A stretch of DNA of 64,000 nucleotides from Clarireedia homoeocarpa (Eukaryota; Ascomycota; Leotiomycetes; Helotiales; Rutstroemiaceae), in assembly GCA_001465935.1 (NCBI GenBank), contig LNKV01000006.1, forward strand, positions 124,001 to 188,000, read 5' to 3'. How positions within the stretch are numbered: position 1 is the first letter of the stretch; each line of letters starts with the position of its first letter. Of this stretch, positions 22,901 to 33,132 are shown piece after piece. A program made the translations under genes and the position numbers. Under the pieces are notes generated by a model, which saw only the letters and a list, made by a program, of their open reading frames with translations, made no database searches and was not told the DNA's origin.

Positions 22901-22948
22901 ATCCCCGCAATTGCAGCAAAACCAAACCAAACGAGCTCCGGGTAGCAT
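19919..22948 (-). CDS. Large fungal protein with N-terminal Cys/His finger (paralogue 2)
   Basis: This is an intronless gene, homologous along its length to the gene at 15338-18460. The open frame begins at 23014, but I choose the ATG at 22948 because it places MLPGARLVWFCCNCG at the same position as the start of paralogue 1, giving about 1009 residues; the 22 extra residues upstream have no counterpart. The finger reads WFCCNC then CLICQGCDHTSCSTC. Shared blocks include MAPRQLRCLDGFLKQPVW, GKYVTVNLGLTYKFDAGW, EDWIDS, CTGNARRISLW, FQFVDGRGKKVGRLV and WAQRSTGFIPW. It lacks the poly-Pro and poly-Ala runs of paralogue 1. Protein identity is moderate (roughly half by eye in conserved blocks), so the pair is not recent at the protein level. 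Function is unknown. Confidence 0.75.
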   Translation of the reverse strand: MLPGARLVWFCCNCGDGPFIIASCLICQGCDHTSCSTCYREFIKTLDYRESSASTGIAQQITAGHHLSDSSPPFSSVANNGNSGFSREFGVDKPSSDGSVEQLNVDTLPGPSVNSIMPTCFADEDEQYKASMSEEVFKFHHMPSALQAFAEDPSSYAADILSLSRRVLSLNTQTFQDIELIDGQQHIVRLPKSSISDSSDDMTYTMTFQHEITSSMKVLSAIIAGVRLLEDEGFTASGYSIITHNAVRPKVLTIMPVSMPTLAILSDLLQEVIQGAELSNQQPALPEIMKDILDILSHVISTLGLGITVHISSLVGQWQTWQTTCHLLISILKVLHLALLTFIRSHLDVTDHTTSGSMQSTLKIQTIGGNILMAPRQLRCLDGFLKQPVWTFSFQAEDSTSAEYDVDGFYLSTYLRDFAELWGPIKLDCSKCWDPYTSLINVRGGNIRSRKSDQHPTWIKPLENEVLCHWVDWLEPQLEGEPHAIITIDTSKRLLVGGNGFDQTASKVPEVNVSFNCQCSDRYSLRHEVFELRTRMSSWNLDAKSLQTSAGKYVTVNLGLTYKFDAGWTMKDVILEDWIDSEAAKTDQNHYPKPHYLDIPVVLDVSCCTGNARRISLWNLLNHPSVLGYLRRNLTEDFCLNLDSILGRLPAMSRIASIWLSLHKDGRSLLIVALRFILGILRCTGVGKDKLLQAWDITDVERVDGRKINPRWTSILRDDTGCATFAIITATCVEYRPSTFWPCNGKLSEGTILNTQFCFANKNLKYKDTTNRPVEHAAEGYDTNPFRKDENATFSSKWGVKTTAENSAADRYGRPVAGNQPDVEIQLHERIRARQSARSAHRSVRVQSSKTYSMQPNELPTNPASIPPLGNKKPPTNMLYEPSDSVSQNGIKFLANQSLGNFQFVDGRGKKVGRLVSETSVNIGKLSSDNILPLRWEPYDLGILGLIHEKEKALDKRVGTWAQRSTGFIPWVVNRFMPEGSTADIIPVTENLRQGTLDEGQKVFQAFVW

Positions 22949-23014
22949 AGTTGATTTTTCCAACCTCCTCTTCCGGCGATGAATCCACGTAGAATGAGTA
23001 TTTAACAAGCCCAC

Positions 23015-23675
23015 GCGCAGGTTGAGATCGTTGAGGATTACCCTCTTGAGCCCGCAGCCTTGTGGTTTCTCTATCGACCCAAGCCATTCCCAGCCAAATA
23101 CCGATTGGTCAGGATAAATATGTTGGAAAGGAACATCTCTATCTACGACAGCAGTTATGGCTTGAAGCCTAACCCAATCATTAATAGCTTACGAGATCAA
23201 AGCTATCAGCCACCTCTTCATGCACTTCAATAGCCAAAATGATTTGTGGAGAGACCGAAACTGTACTTAAGTGCTGGGACAATGGAGATGTGGACCACTA
23301 AGACATCCTAGCATGTCATCGCGTTCGTTCCGTAAATGATCTAGCTTCTATACATGGGAGTGTCCAGCCAATCAGCACCCAGAATTAGCCAGCACCCGCA
23401 AGACCCTCAATGAGAGGCTCTACAGTAGTAGTCTCTACCAATAAAATGATATGGAGCATTTGAGATTTCCAGGATCCATCAAATGCCGTCCTCCGCTATA
23501 GAGCACAGCCCTACGAGATGGATGCCGTATTTGGCACAACAGCGAATGCGAGGTGGACTGGGATGAAAATATGTATATATGGCTTCGACCTTTTCTATTC
23601 TGTCTTCCAAGCACAGATAGAACTATCTCAGAATCACTACTTCGCATCATTTAGCAGGTGTATTTATTTCTCAAA
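23015..23675. other. Divergent intergenic region with duplicated block
   Basis: This 661-bp region separates paralogue 2 from the divergent gene at 23676. It contains copy B of the duplicated block (23324-23531), so at least part of the presumed promoter of paralogue 2 is shared with paralogue 1. Confidence 0.5.
23324..23531. repeat. Duplicated non-coding block, copy B
   Basis: This is the partner of 19072-19247. The right-hand 54 bp are identical and the remainder is similar with small gaps. Beyond 23531 the two loci diverge completely: copy B continues into the 5' flank of the 23676 gene, whereas copy A continues into the DUF4267 relic. Confidence 0.9.
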
Positions 23676-25298
23676 ATGTCCATCGTCGAATACGCAGTCA
23701 AAGGTGTAGCGGCCGGTATTGGCCTTGCATCGGAGAGTATCAAAGCAAAGAAAGCAAAGAAGCAACAAGCTTCCGAATCGGGTACCGATAATTCTTCGGC
23801 TTCAACTCCTTCCCTTTCCTTAGGGTTCAATAACGACTCTTCATTGACCACGGGCATTCCAACGCGCGCTGCTGTACAACAACTTCCTAGCGAGGATAAT
23901 GATGAACGAAACTGGGAACTCGACGCCGCACAAGATGACATCGCTCCACCTGGATATGATCAACCGTTACAATCATCGCTCCAAGAGCCAAGCAACGAAG
24001 TAACATCCGAGAGCGAAACGACCCAAGAAAAGGAGAAGCGTACCCTTTTCCTTAAGAAAATAATCACTCGCTTCTTAACAAAGTACCCCCCACCCCACTA
24101 CCCACCCAACACACCCCTTACCAATCGCCTTCCCCTCCCTGTCATTCTCCCCCAACGTCGGCCCAAAAATCGAGCTCGCGGTTTCATCCGCGCCTACGCA
24201 CCGCTCCTTGAAAACTGCGACATCTCTCAATCGACATTCCTCGATTTTCTATCCACTTTCAACGAAGCCACCCAAGCCAGCCCTTGGATCAACGCCATAA
24301 ACTTCGCTGGCTTAGCAGCCCACGGTGTCGCACCCGGCGTTGCGGTCGCCGTGCAGATAGCCATCGCTGTGACGATCAAAGCAGCTAAAGAAATCCACAG
24401 CCGACAGCGCACAAACACATTCCTCGACGCAATGAACAATGAGTTTTTCAGACCTCGAGGCCTATATTGTCTCGTCTTAACATGGAACCCCGAGTCCAGC
24501 AACGCAACCGATACGATTGATCTGACGTCTATGATATCGAAATCCATCAATCAAAGTACAGGCCAGTCGCACACTCGGAACAAGTTCCATACTTCGTCTG
24601 GGAATAGTTATGGAGAATTCGAATTTCCTGCCGCTGCACCACTTGTGTTTCCAGTTCTCGATGAGGTTGATTCGCAGGGTGAACAGAAGACGAAGGAGAA
24701 GATAAAGCGGAAGGGAGAGTTTGTCAGCGAATACTTTGATCGGAGAGCTAGAGCCCAGTGGGCGGCTGAGCATCCCGATTCAGTTCTCTCAACTGGTCCC
24801 AAAGAAAAATTCACCAGCAGATATGCAGATCCAAATCATCCGGCCAGTAGCGGGAACCCATGGAGTTTGGTCACTGGTGGTCATTTCAATCCTCCAACGT
24901 TGAATGAGTTGATACAAGTTGGAAGGGGTAACGGAGGTGGTGGATTCGGAGCAAGAAGCGGCAGACTCGGTGGTGTTCAGAATTTATTAAGTGCAAGAAC
25001 AGGCATTCTTGGAAGAAGTCGACAAGGAGATTCTCAACCACAACATGCTCAGGGTGGAGAATCGCAGCAGATGCGCGAAATGAGGAGAATGGATGGGCTC
25101 GGTGGGTTCGGGGGCGCAAATCCTCTGGCTCAAGGTGTGAAAAAGATTTTGGGCTATGTGAGTACACCATTGTTGTAAGCATATACCACGGTAAAATTGC
25201 TAACAAAGAACCAGAACGTCTTGTACTTGATGATTGTCAACATGCCGAGTGACGAGGAATTAGCAGCTGCCAAAGCTCGGATTAGAGGTTTATCATGA
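23676..25298 (+). CDS. Conserved fungal protein of unknown function, 521 residues
   Basis: Exon 1 is 23676-25157 and exon 2 is 25215-25298, with a GT-AG intron of 57 bp. Without the splice the frame ends at 25178; with it the protein gains a conserved tail containing NVLYLMIVNMPSDEELAAAK. I start at the second Met (MSIVEYAVKGVAAGIGLASE) because this is the usual opening of the family. Residues about 165-245 contain RGFIRAYAPLLENC and then a hydrophobic, Ala/Gly/Val-rich stretch (about 205-238) that could be one or two membrane-associated helices. A Gly-rich segment (GRGNGGGGFGARSGR) lies near the C-terminus. This family is widespread in Pezizomycotina without known function; database names for it are unreliable. 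It converges on palC. Confidence 0.82.
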
Positions 25299-25860
25299 CT
25301 CTGAACATCCAATAAGGAGTGACCATGACTCGGGAATGGGCAGTATCAGGAAATTTATGAAAGAAATGCCCATGAAGGCCCGGAAATAAGATAGGATATA
25401 GAGAGGTCAGCAATCCAGAACTGGTCAGACCAGCTTCATCACCTGAGAATCAATATGAAACTATTTGCCAACCAACATGATCCTCATGATGAAACCAACC
25501 AATGCAGCATATTATCGGATGCAAGCCACATCAAAAATGGATATAAGCATCCCTCTCTACCCTATCAACTGTCAAGACGCTACGTGGCGTAACAAAGTAA
25601 GCTGATGGGAAAAACCGAATAATCAATTCCACCTCGCCACTTGGAAAAGAAGAAAAAGGCTAAAGCCGATATGTTGCACATCTCATTGTTGCACGGCGAT
25701 GATGGTGTTGATGGTAGCGCGCGGAACTTGACTCGATTAGGACTATTTTGGCTTCTCGGCTCCAAAGGTTTGTGTAACAGTGACAACAAGGTTTTGGTAG
25801 ATCATTTTCCAAGACATCTGATGTGTCATAAAGCTCTGATGTAATTCCCCAAATTTTTTC
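25299..25860. other. Convergent intergenic region
   Basis: This 562-bp gap between two 3' ends shows no gene or repeat. Confidence 0.5.
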
Positions 25861-27341
25861 TCAAAAGTAATTGGTACTTCCTGCATAATCTCCTTTCGTT
25901 CCTGGAAATGATCCGGCTGGCGCACCAGCTTCTCCTTTTTCTTCGTCGGAGCTATCGACTTCGTCATATATATCGGCTGGATCTGGCGGGGCTCGCATAT
26001 CCTCGAGAACCTGAGCATCTAATGATGGTGGATTGTACGGTTTAACAGAATGCATTTCTCGACCCGAAGGTAGATTGGAAATCAATGTACCAACTGACGG
26101 GATGAGCTGTGTGCCAATCTAAAATCGTTAGCAGTATTCATATGATGGGAGGAATAAACTACAGTGTCATTCATTTTAACCCATTTCTTTTCCAACATCT
26201 CCAAAACTCTCCCTTCTTCCGCTCTCCCGGCGTCGCTTCCCCAATCCTTTCCCTTTTCTACTTTACGATCTTCCCTCTTCTCACTCCATTCCTTTCGGAG
26301 CCTTCCGAATCCAGACTTCTTCCCATCATCTCCGGTCATCATCCCCAACTCGCTCATACCAGCTCTTAACCACCCGATGCCCTCTCCTGTCTTACCACCT
26401 AGTTCGGCGTCCACACCAAAGAACCTACATGCCTTGCCTCTCCCCACTCTTCTTAAATCCTCCACGTACCTGAGTAATTCAGCATCGATCTTCCCTTTGC
26501 CAGCATTTCCCATTCCACCGAGCATAGCTACCGCATTACTTGCATGCTCTGCAGCAGCTAGACACAATCTAGCAAAAAGGTGCGCACGCACTTTAGGAAT
26601 CTCTGGGGCCTTGATCATCCATTCCTTGTCATTCTTGTTGCGATCCTGTTGAACCGCGGCAGGGTAAGGATCATCTTTTAGAACAGCTAGTAATGTGCTT
26701 TCAGCCATGGCTAAACTGCTGAGAGCACGGAAAACAGGTGTTGAGATGTCAGGGCATGGCGGGGGAGAACTTAGAGACGAGGATCGAGTGAAGAGGTAGT
26801 TATGAATAGAAGCAGCCGCCAGTAATTGCTCAGTCGCGCTTTTGATACAAGCTGTTCTTTGCTCGGCGTCTGGCGATGATGTTGCGGATGAATACAAAGG
26901 ATGTAGTGCAGATCGAGAAAGGAGTACATGAGTATAAGCCAGTGTTGAAAGTACGAAGTAGATCTCATATTCCAGAGACTGGATTTTTATTCGGGGCGTT
27001 TCTCGTCCCGGAATTGGAGGTTCGGATATCGTAGGGCGCCATTCTAAGGTCGGTGTCGATGTGAGGATTATATCAATATGCTCTGAGAAAGACTGTGATT
27101 GGGAAGATAGACCTGCGTCGAGGGCTAGAAGATATGGCAAATAGTTCTTTAGAGCTTGGACAATAGAAGAAAGATTCGAGGATTGTTGAGCTGCCGGAAG
27201 CCTCTTGTGTTTCTTAAGTGTATCACGAAGGACGCCTCGATATGTACTGGCAGCTAGTGGCAAGGAGGGATGCGAATCGCTAGTGAAGTATGCAGAGAAC
27301 GAGAAAGAAGAGGTTGTCGGGAGAGCGAAAGGGAAAGGCAT
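25861..27341 (-). CDS. palC: pH-response regulator PalC (BRO1 domain)
   Basis: PalC is a BRO1-domain component of the Pal/Rim ambient-pH signalling pathway, which leads to proteolytic activation of PacC. It is thought to be recruited to plasma-membrane sites and to bind the ESCRT-III subunit Vps32. I read exon 1 27341-26163 and exon 2 26118-25861; the 44-bp intron contains CTAAC and joins KMNDT to IGTQLIPSVG, giving about 478 residues, normal for the family. The opening MPFPFALPTTSSFSFS is characteristic of PalC. The BRO1-like helical region spans most of exon 1, with LEYEIYFVLSTLAYTHVLLS and ARLCLAAAEHASNAVAML as clear blocks. The C-terminus is disordered and acidic (DEVDSSDEE). It is divergent from the small hydrophilic protein gene at 27923. 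Confidence 0.88.
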
Positions 27342-27922
27342 GGTTGAAGAACGACTTCAAAAGAGGGAGGATATTACAAAATCATACCCCACGGTCCAAG
27401 CACGTGGGACAGCAAGTCTCCTCCTGTCTTCTGCTTTGCCGCCGCTACTCGCGTAAGTATGAGATTAAGATGCTCAAGTTTTGATGCGGATGCTCTAGCA
27501 CTTCTGGACAGCTGCTACAGGAATGCACAGAAGGATGGTTCGCAGAATGTGGATGGATGTCAGAATTTTCGGGATTTTGTGATGAAACAACAATACTCTT
27601 GGCTTGTCGAGGTTTTTGGTGGTACCGGACTTGATATTGGCTGCGGTTTAGGCTGTTGCTGTGTGCCGTATTCACCACTTATCGCTTCATCTACGTCATA
27701 CGATTTTACGGTCCCAGGTTGGGAAATTGATGCACTAGGTAAGTGGATGAAGTATTTGTAGTATTTGTAGTACTTGTAGCATTCTCAATACCAGATCTCA
27801 GCTCTCCAATTCCTCAAGTCCTTGACATCCCAAACTCACAAATTGGTAATCATCACTCCAAAGTCTTCATATATCAACTCCAAGATCATTCTTGCCTATT
27901 CGCCAAACTTCTATAGCAAATC
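27342..27922. other. Divergent intergenic region (palC / 27923 gene)
   Basis: This 581-bp region holds both promoters. A short triplicated TAGTATTTG/TAGTACTTG word occurs at about 27757-27780. Small open frames here (for example 27459-27761) look like chance. Confidence 0.45.
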
Positions 27923-28372
27923 ATGTCGGCGTCACAAAATCAATCCTCTCTCAACGAAGCACCCAACTCCACACCAGCTGGTACCACTTTCAGCGCAAAT
28001 GATGCCAAACCATCCAGCGAGGCCAGCCCAGCATACACCGTAGGCTCTGCGACTGCAATGGGTCATGGCGACCATCCCAAGGATAACGCAGACGACAGAA
28101 ATGCTGAGTTGTCAGGTTCGAAGTATGGACCACAGAAAGAGGACCTTGAAGGAGAGCAGATGGCTGTATATGCAGAGGGACAGACCATGCATGCACAGCT
28201 GGACAAGAAGAATGCCGGATGGGGCGAGCAGGGAAGCTTGACGAGTAACTTGGATAGGCAGAAGGAAGAGCAGAAGGAAGCCAGGGAAAAGATCCAAGCT
28301 CAGCGTGAACAGGGTGTGAATATCGACGGAGGCAATGGCAGACTCCAGAATGAAGGGCTTGGAGCTGTTTGA
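27923..28372 (+). CDS. Small hydrophilic, disordered protein (hydrophilin/LEA-like)
   Basis: This is a single-exon gene for 149 residues that starts MSASQNQSSLNEAPN and ends LQNEGLGAV. The product is rich in Gln, Glu, Lys, Gly and Ser, almost without hydrophobic runs, with a charged central helix-like stretch (QKEEQKEAREKIQAQREQG). Such composition is typical of fungal hydrophilins or LEA-like stress proteins, but no defining motif is present, so the role is inferred from composition only. Similar small proteins are common in Pezizomycotina. It is convergent with the histone-fold gene at 28558. Confidence 0.65.
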   Translation: MSASQNQSSLNEAPNSTPAGTTFSANDAKPSSEASPAYTVGSATAMGHGDHPKDNADDRNAELSGSKYGPQKEDLEGEQMAVYAEGQTMHAQLDKKNAGWGEQGSLTSNLDRQKEEQKEAREKIQAQREQGVNIDGGNGRLQNEGLGAV

Positions 28373-28557
28373 GTTGGACGCTGTGTTCACTTCTCGAGGA
28401 GACAACGGAGAATGCGCAACTGGGTGGGCATTTTTGAGAAGATTTAGAAGATTTTCAGTAGTCATCGACGCATTTTATCATCCCTCGAATACATACATGT
28501 ATCGTATATCAAATCCCAAACGCCTTCGCCATGCCGACAATAATATCATCCTAAGCA

Positions 28558-29231
28558 TTAAAAATCCATATTCTCCATAACTTGATCGCCAACCGAGCTC
28601 AGTGCCGACGATGCTTCTCTGGTTGATGGTGTTCCTGTGGCTTGCTTCGAGGCCATCTTTAATCGATCTGCCCACTCTTTAACGCTTGAAATTTCCCCTC
28701 CCTCCACTTTGACCACTCGAGACTCCGCAGGCTTGCCCAGTAATGTACCATGATATCGGGAGTCTTCGTCTGTTGTGCTATGTTTCTTTTTAAGTGCTAC
28801 CATAAATGATTAGCTATCTTCAAAGTTATAACAACATGGATCTTACCCGTTAAATAATCTTCCTTTCCATCCCCAAGAGCAATTCGTCTGATTTCCTTAT
28901 TCCCCTCTCCCGTGGCCCACGACAAAAACCCCTCAACGCCTCGCATATCCTCGACACCTTCGAATTCTTGATCCTCTATGACCTTTTCCGGCATAAGCGC
29001 ACCACAATCCTGCATTGCCATTCGTACATCTTGTATTGTGATGTCAAGCTCAGTGTGATTGAGGTCAGCATGCGCTGCAGTCGACTGTGCAAGTAGATAC
29101 ATATACCGAGCGGCCAAATCAGTCAAAGTATCAAGAACTGATGGTCGGGTCGAATGGTAACCTGCCGCACGTAAGATATGTAAGACGCAAGGTCTAAGGA
29201 GGGAATGATGCAGTGCTGGAGGAGTTGCCAT
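28558..29231 (-). CDS. Bromodomain-associated (BTP) histone-fold protein, TAF3-type
   Basis: This is a protein of about 207 residues from exons 29231-28847 and 28796-28558, with a 50-bp GT-AG intron that joins EDYLT to ALKKKHST. The N-terminal 80 residues (LLRPCVLHILRAAGYHSTRP, then LDTLTDLAARYMYLLAQS) match the Bromo_TP histone fold used by TFIID subunits TAF3 and TAF8 to pair with TAF10. The short length and absence of a PHD finger fit fungal TAF3, but TAF8 or a SAGA-related protein is possible. It is head-to-head with the TAF7 gene, 443 bp between start codons, so two likely TFIID components may share a promoter region. Confidence 0.78.
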
Positions 29232-29674
29232 GGTGGAGGAAGTTGCGCTATCGAGACGGTAAAGCCAAGTTCAAGACGCAATGTGAACTGACGGTACCAT
29301 GGCCAGTAGGTGAAACTATGCCAGGCGCGCCAATATATGGTAGTTTATTCCCAATCGTACTGTGTTCTCTTAAAATGGTCAGTCCTCATTTAATCAATTT
29401 CGAAATCGCAAAGTTACCAAAAGGGAAACGCGGCTGCGCGAATGGATTTGTCACGACCCGTAGAATTCTCCATTCCAAATTCCAGAGCTTCCAAACTCCA
29501 CCATCAAGCTGTGAATAGAGCCCAATACTTTCGAACGCCTTCGGAATTGTTCAGTACTGGAATACAACGCACCATAATCGGGAGCTTCCGAGCTTATGGT
29601 TCATTGCGATACGGTTCATTGTGACTGTAACAACAAAATCACCAACCCTCAGCACCACTAAGCAAACATTCAGC
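29232..29674. promoter_or_regulatory. Bidirectional region between TAF3-type and TAF7 genes
   Basis: This 443-bp segment must contain both promoters and 5' leaders. A 9-bp direct repeat GGTTCATTG occurs at 29599-29607 and 29614-29622, about 55-75 bp before the TAF7 start. Its meaning is unknown. Confidence 0.45.
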
Positions 29675-31246
29675 ATGAGTGGTTTCAAGCTAAAGTTGAA
29701 TGTCGGTACCAGTGGAGTTGGGTCGATGAACCCTCCATCGTCGACCACACCTATAGCCACTACACCGGGAGGTTCCAAGCCTAAAATCAAATTCAATAAC
29801 AAATCAGCAATATCTCCTGCAATAGAGGAGCCTCCAAAACTAAAAACAACCAAAGCAGGGCGAGCGCCTAAACCAAGCAAGAAGCTTACAGAAAACCGAA
29901 AGCGAGTCAAGGAAGAAGATGACAGCGAAGAGGACACCATCAATGTAATACCACGGGTTGCGGCGCCCGCTGAACCGCTGAGGAAAAAAGTGAAAATCAG
30001 CATTGGAGGTAATAAAGGGAAGACTGCTGGACCGTTGAGCGCGAATGGGTTGCCTAAAACGCCAATTCAGATCAAAGCCAAGGTCAAAGGAAAGCCACCG
30101 AAGCGACCACTTGGTGAAGGATACGATTCTGAGGCTAGCGATACGGAAAGGGACCCTGCGATCGAGGAACAGTTTATCATGCGCATGATCCCCGGTGACG
30201 ACTGCGATTACCTTCGACAATGTATAGTTGAGAAGAAGATAGGTTTATCTCGGTCTTTGGGCGGTGCGGATGTGCAAATGAAATTTTTTCACGCAGAGGG
30301 ACGGCGTGCGATGGTCACAATACGTGGGAATATGTATGCGGCTACCTTAGTTGACCTACCTTGTATTGTGGAAGGGATGAAGAGCTGGGACAAGCGGGGG
30401 TGGTGGAAGAGTGCAGATATCTGTCAGATGCTTTGGATATTCGCGAAGGTATCTAGCGAGGCGGAAGCAAAGACTATTGAGTTGCCCAAGATTATCGACC
30501 CACAGACCTTTCAATATCCTCATGGTTTAACGCCGCCAATGCACTTTGCGCGAAAACGTCGGTTCAGGAAGCGAATCAGTAGAAACGCAATTGAAGCTGT
30601 GGAAGAAGCAGTTGAAAGACTGCTTGAAGAAGATAGAAAGGCATTATCTTCAACATATCAAGTCATCCAACCAGAAGACAGACAAGGCAGCCAAGCGTTT
30701 AGTCCAGGCAGCGATGGCTTTGAGGGCGGGGAAGAAGAATACTCCGAAGATCAAGACGCTGAAGGAGAAGCCGACGACGGCGGCTACTTTGGAGAGCACA
30801 TACATCAAAACGGCATGGATGGAGATCTCGACGCCGATCTGGAAGCAGACCTGGAAGCAGCAATGGAAGCCGAAGCCGAGTTTGATACGGCAGCTACTCC
30901 GATGTCTGGCGTGGCAGCTACACCGTCAATGATGCAAGGAGGAACGCCAGCTGCAGCCGAGGAGGATGAAGAAGACAGTGGAGATGAATCAGTTGAGGAT
31001 GGCGACAGTGACGAAGATAATAATGGCGCAGATGATATTGACGAAGATGAGAAAGCAAGATTAGCTCACCTCCAGGAAGCTAAAGAAGATATTGCGGATT
31101 TGGAGAGACAGATCGCTGGCGTGCAGGCACAGTTGGCGGTACAGAATAATCCTATCTTGCGGAAGAGACTTGAGGATAATGCGAGGAAACTCAGGGCAGA
31201 ATTAGAGCTTAAGAAATCGGCTATTGGAGAGGCCGAGGATGACTGA
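29675..31246 (+). CDS. TAF7: TFIID subunit TAF7 (TAFII55 domain)
   Basis: TAF7 is a TFIID subunit that binds TAF1 and regulates its activity during pre-initiation complex formation. The gene is a single exon; I start at the ATG at 29675 (MSGFKLKLNV), the first ATG in frame, giving 523 residues. After a basic disordered leader, the TAFII55 N-terminal domain spans about residues 164-300. It contains EEQFIMRMIPGDDCDYLRQC, RRAMVTIRGNMYAATLVDLP and WWKSADICQMLWIF, with HGLTPPMHFARKRRF near its end. The C-terminal half is very acidic, with Glu/Asp runs, and ends in a coiled-coil-like helix (ADLERQIAGVQAQL). Size and order match other filamentous-fungal TAF7 proteins. Confidence 0.9.
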   Translation: MSGFKLKLNVGTSGVGSMNPPSSTTPIATTPGGSKPKIKFNNKSAISPAIEEPPKLKTTKAGRAPKPSKKLTENRKRVKEEDDSEEDTINVIPRVAAPAEPLRKKVKISIGGNKGKTAGPLSANGLPKTPIQIKAKVKGKPPKRPLGEGYDSEASDTERDPAIEEQFIMRMIPGDDCDYLRQCIVEKKIGLSRSLGGADVQMKFFHAEGRRAMVTIRGNMYAATLVDLPCIVEGMKSWDKRGWWKSADICQMLWIFAKVSSEAEAKTIELPKIIDPQTFQYPHGLTPPMHFARKRRFRKRISRNAIEAVEEAVERLLEEDRKALSSTYQVIQPEDRQGSQAFSPGSDGFEGGEEEYSEDQDAEGEADDGGYFGEHIHQNGMDGDLDADLEADLEAAMEAEAEFDTAATPMSGVAATPSMMQGGTPAAAEEDEEDSGDESVEDGDSDEDNNGADDIDEDEKARLAHLQEAKEDIADLERQIAGVQAQLAVQNNPILRKRLEDNARKLRAELELKKSAIGEAEDD

Positions 31247-31834
31247 TCTCCGCTTTTGGTGTAATAAAAGTATGGCTTGGCTTGTGTTGATTTTGGGCCG
31301 TTTGTATCTTTATGAGCCGTTCATGAGGATCGACTTATGCTCGGCTGTTGGCGTTCCGTGTTCATCCTAGGGACGGACAGAGGGCATATTGAGGGATAAG
31401 GGACATTGTCTAGAATGGCTACACAGGGAGAAACTCAGCATCCAACCAGCAGTTTGACGTTTTGAAATCCAGCAGGAACACAAACGCTGAGAGCTGGTCA
31501 TTATCATTCATATTACTCTTTGACAAATGGCGAAGAGTCAATACATGTTTAGGGTAGATCATATAATACAGAAAGATTCCCCGACTCCTACACTATGCAT
31601 GGACCTATGTGATACAATATTCTTTTCATCGCTACCCTTACGTACTTTTCACCCGGTTTCCACAAGGACTCCTGCTAGAATCGAGTGATGGTTCTCTCTT
31701 CCACCACAAGCAAACCTATCGCAATGGTTTAACACTCATAGCCTCACCCACAGGCTCAATTTAGATTCTTAATCCCCTTCCCCATACCGACTCATTCCCT
31801 CGCCCTGTGCCGTAATATCACTTATATTCACAGT
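31247..31834. other. Convergent intergenic region
   Basis: This 588-bp gap between two 3' ends contains no visible gene. Confidence 0.5.
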
Positions 31835-32589
31835 TTACATAGTCTTCAAGTAATTCTTCTCCTTGATCGCTGCCCTCCTCTCTTTCCTCAATGCCTTCTT
31901 CAACTCCTCTCTCTGCTTCAGCGCTTCTGGTCCTTCCGCTGCTAAATCAATCGTCTGTTGGGTGATGGGGATCTTGGGTTCTAGAATACTCGTGTCGCCG
32001 GATGCGAGGGCGCGCTCTTCCGCCTTGCGCTTCGCTTTTGCGGCCTTCTGCCGGACTTTCTTGGATTTGGCTAGAGGGTGGATGGCGTTGTTAGTTTACG
32101 GGATTTAGAAGGTCGGGAGTGGGGGGAAGGGGGGTGTTTGGGATGGTATGAGGAAATGGACGGTAAGATATAGATGAACTTACAGAATTCATCGCCAGCA
32201 GCTTCTTCCTCCGCTGACTTTTGCTTCTCATCCAAACAATGCCAGAGCCATTCGGGATAGTCTTCCTCTTTCAGAGCAACGGGATCATTGCGGCCTTTGA
32301 GGTAATTTATTCCTTTCAGAACTGTTCCTTCCGGCGCGCTCGACACAGGCAATGGTGTAGATTTCTTCGCAGGCGTAGGGCGAGAAGTAATTCCTAGCGC
32401 GGCTGGAGAGGGGCTGAGAGGGGTCGAGAAGGGTTGCGCAGCGCCCGTTGAGGTTGCTGTTGGGGGACCTTTCGTTCGTGGAGATGCGGGCGTGGATGAA
32501 GGTGGGGTTTGGGAGAGCAGAGATGTGCTGGAGAATGAGCGGGTGAAGCGTGAAGGCACGCCGCGCCAGAGACAGCGAGAACAAATCAT
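31835..32589 (-). CDS. MRPL37: Mitochondrial large ribosomal subunit protein mL54 (MRPL37)
   Basis: This is a component of the mitochondrial 54S ribosomal subunit. Exons are 32589-32184 and 32070-31835, with a 113-bp GT-AG intron, giving about 213 residues. Ignoring the intron gives a false C-terminus at 32071. The N-terminus (MICSRCLWRGVPSRFTRSFS) is basic, Ser-rich and lacks acidic residues, as expected for a mitochondrial presequence. The conserved core KGINYLKGRNDPVAL and EEDYPEWLWHCLD identifies the family. The second exon is highly basic (KSKKVRQKAAKAKRKAEE) and ends KNYLKTM, as in other fungal mL54 proteins. Confidence 0.87.
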
Positions 32590-33132
32590 GGCGGGTGATG
32601 TGGAGGGGAATTGAGGTGCTTGAATAGGTGCTGGATGGAAATTGAGATTTATTTTTTGGGGGTGGTGTACGGTGACCGAGAGCTGCTGGTTATGCGGGCA
32701 TTATCAGATTCTTGGTGGGGAGCTTTTGAGGGGTCAAGAATAGATTAGCTTGGTCAATTTACGCATTTTTGAATCTTTTGCGTAGGGGGAATTGTAAGTT
32801 TATATCGAAATGTTTTAACGTAGGATTTGGTTGTACTTTTGGCTGAAAAGTGCGGCTTGTCGTTGATGATACACAATCAGGACTGCGTGGGATAGAGAGA
32901 AGGAGATGCTGTAGATGGTGTGATTGTACAGGATTTGGTATTTATATTGTGTGTCACTTCCAAGTGCGTTTCTATCTCCTTCGCCCTCCAAGCTGCCAAA
33001 GACGTTGTTTCCTTCACGCCTCCATCAATCTGCTCATATGGACCCACTGCTTGCATCATCATCATTGCTATGCTTTGCCCCCAGTTGCCCACCTGTCATC
33101 TTGTTCATCGCGACGCAAAACTCATAGCGAAT
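32590..33132. other. Intergenic
   Basis: This 543-bp region between the mL54 start and the end of the complex I gene shows no gene or repeat. Confidence 0.5.
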
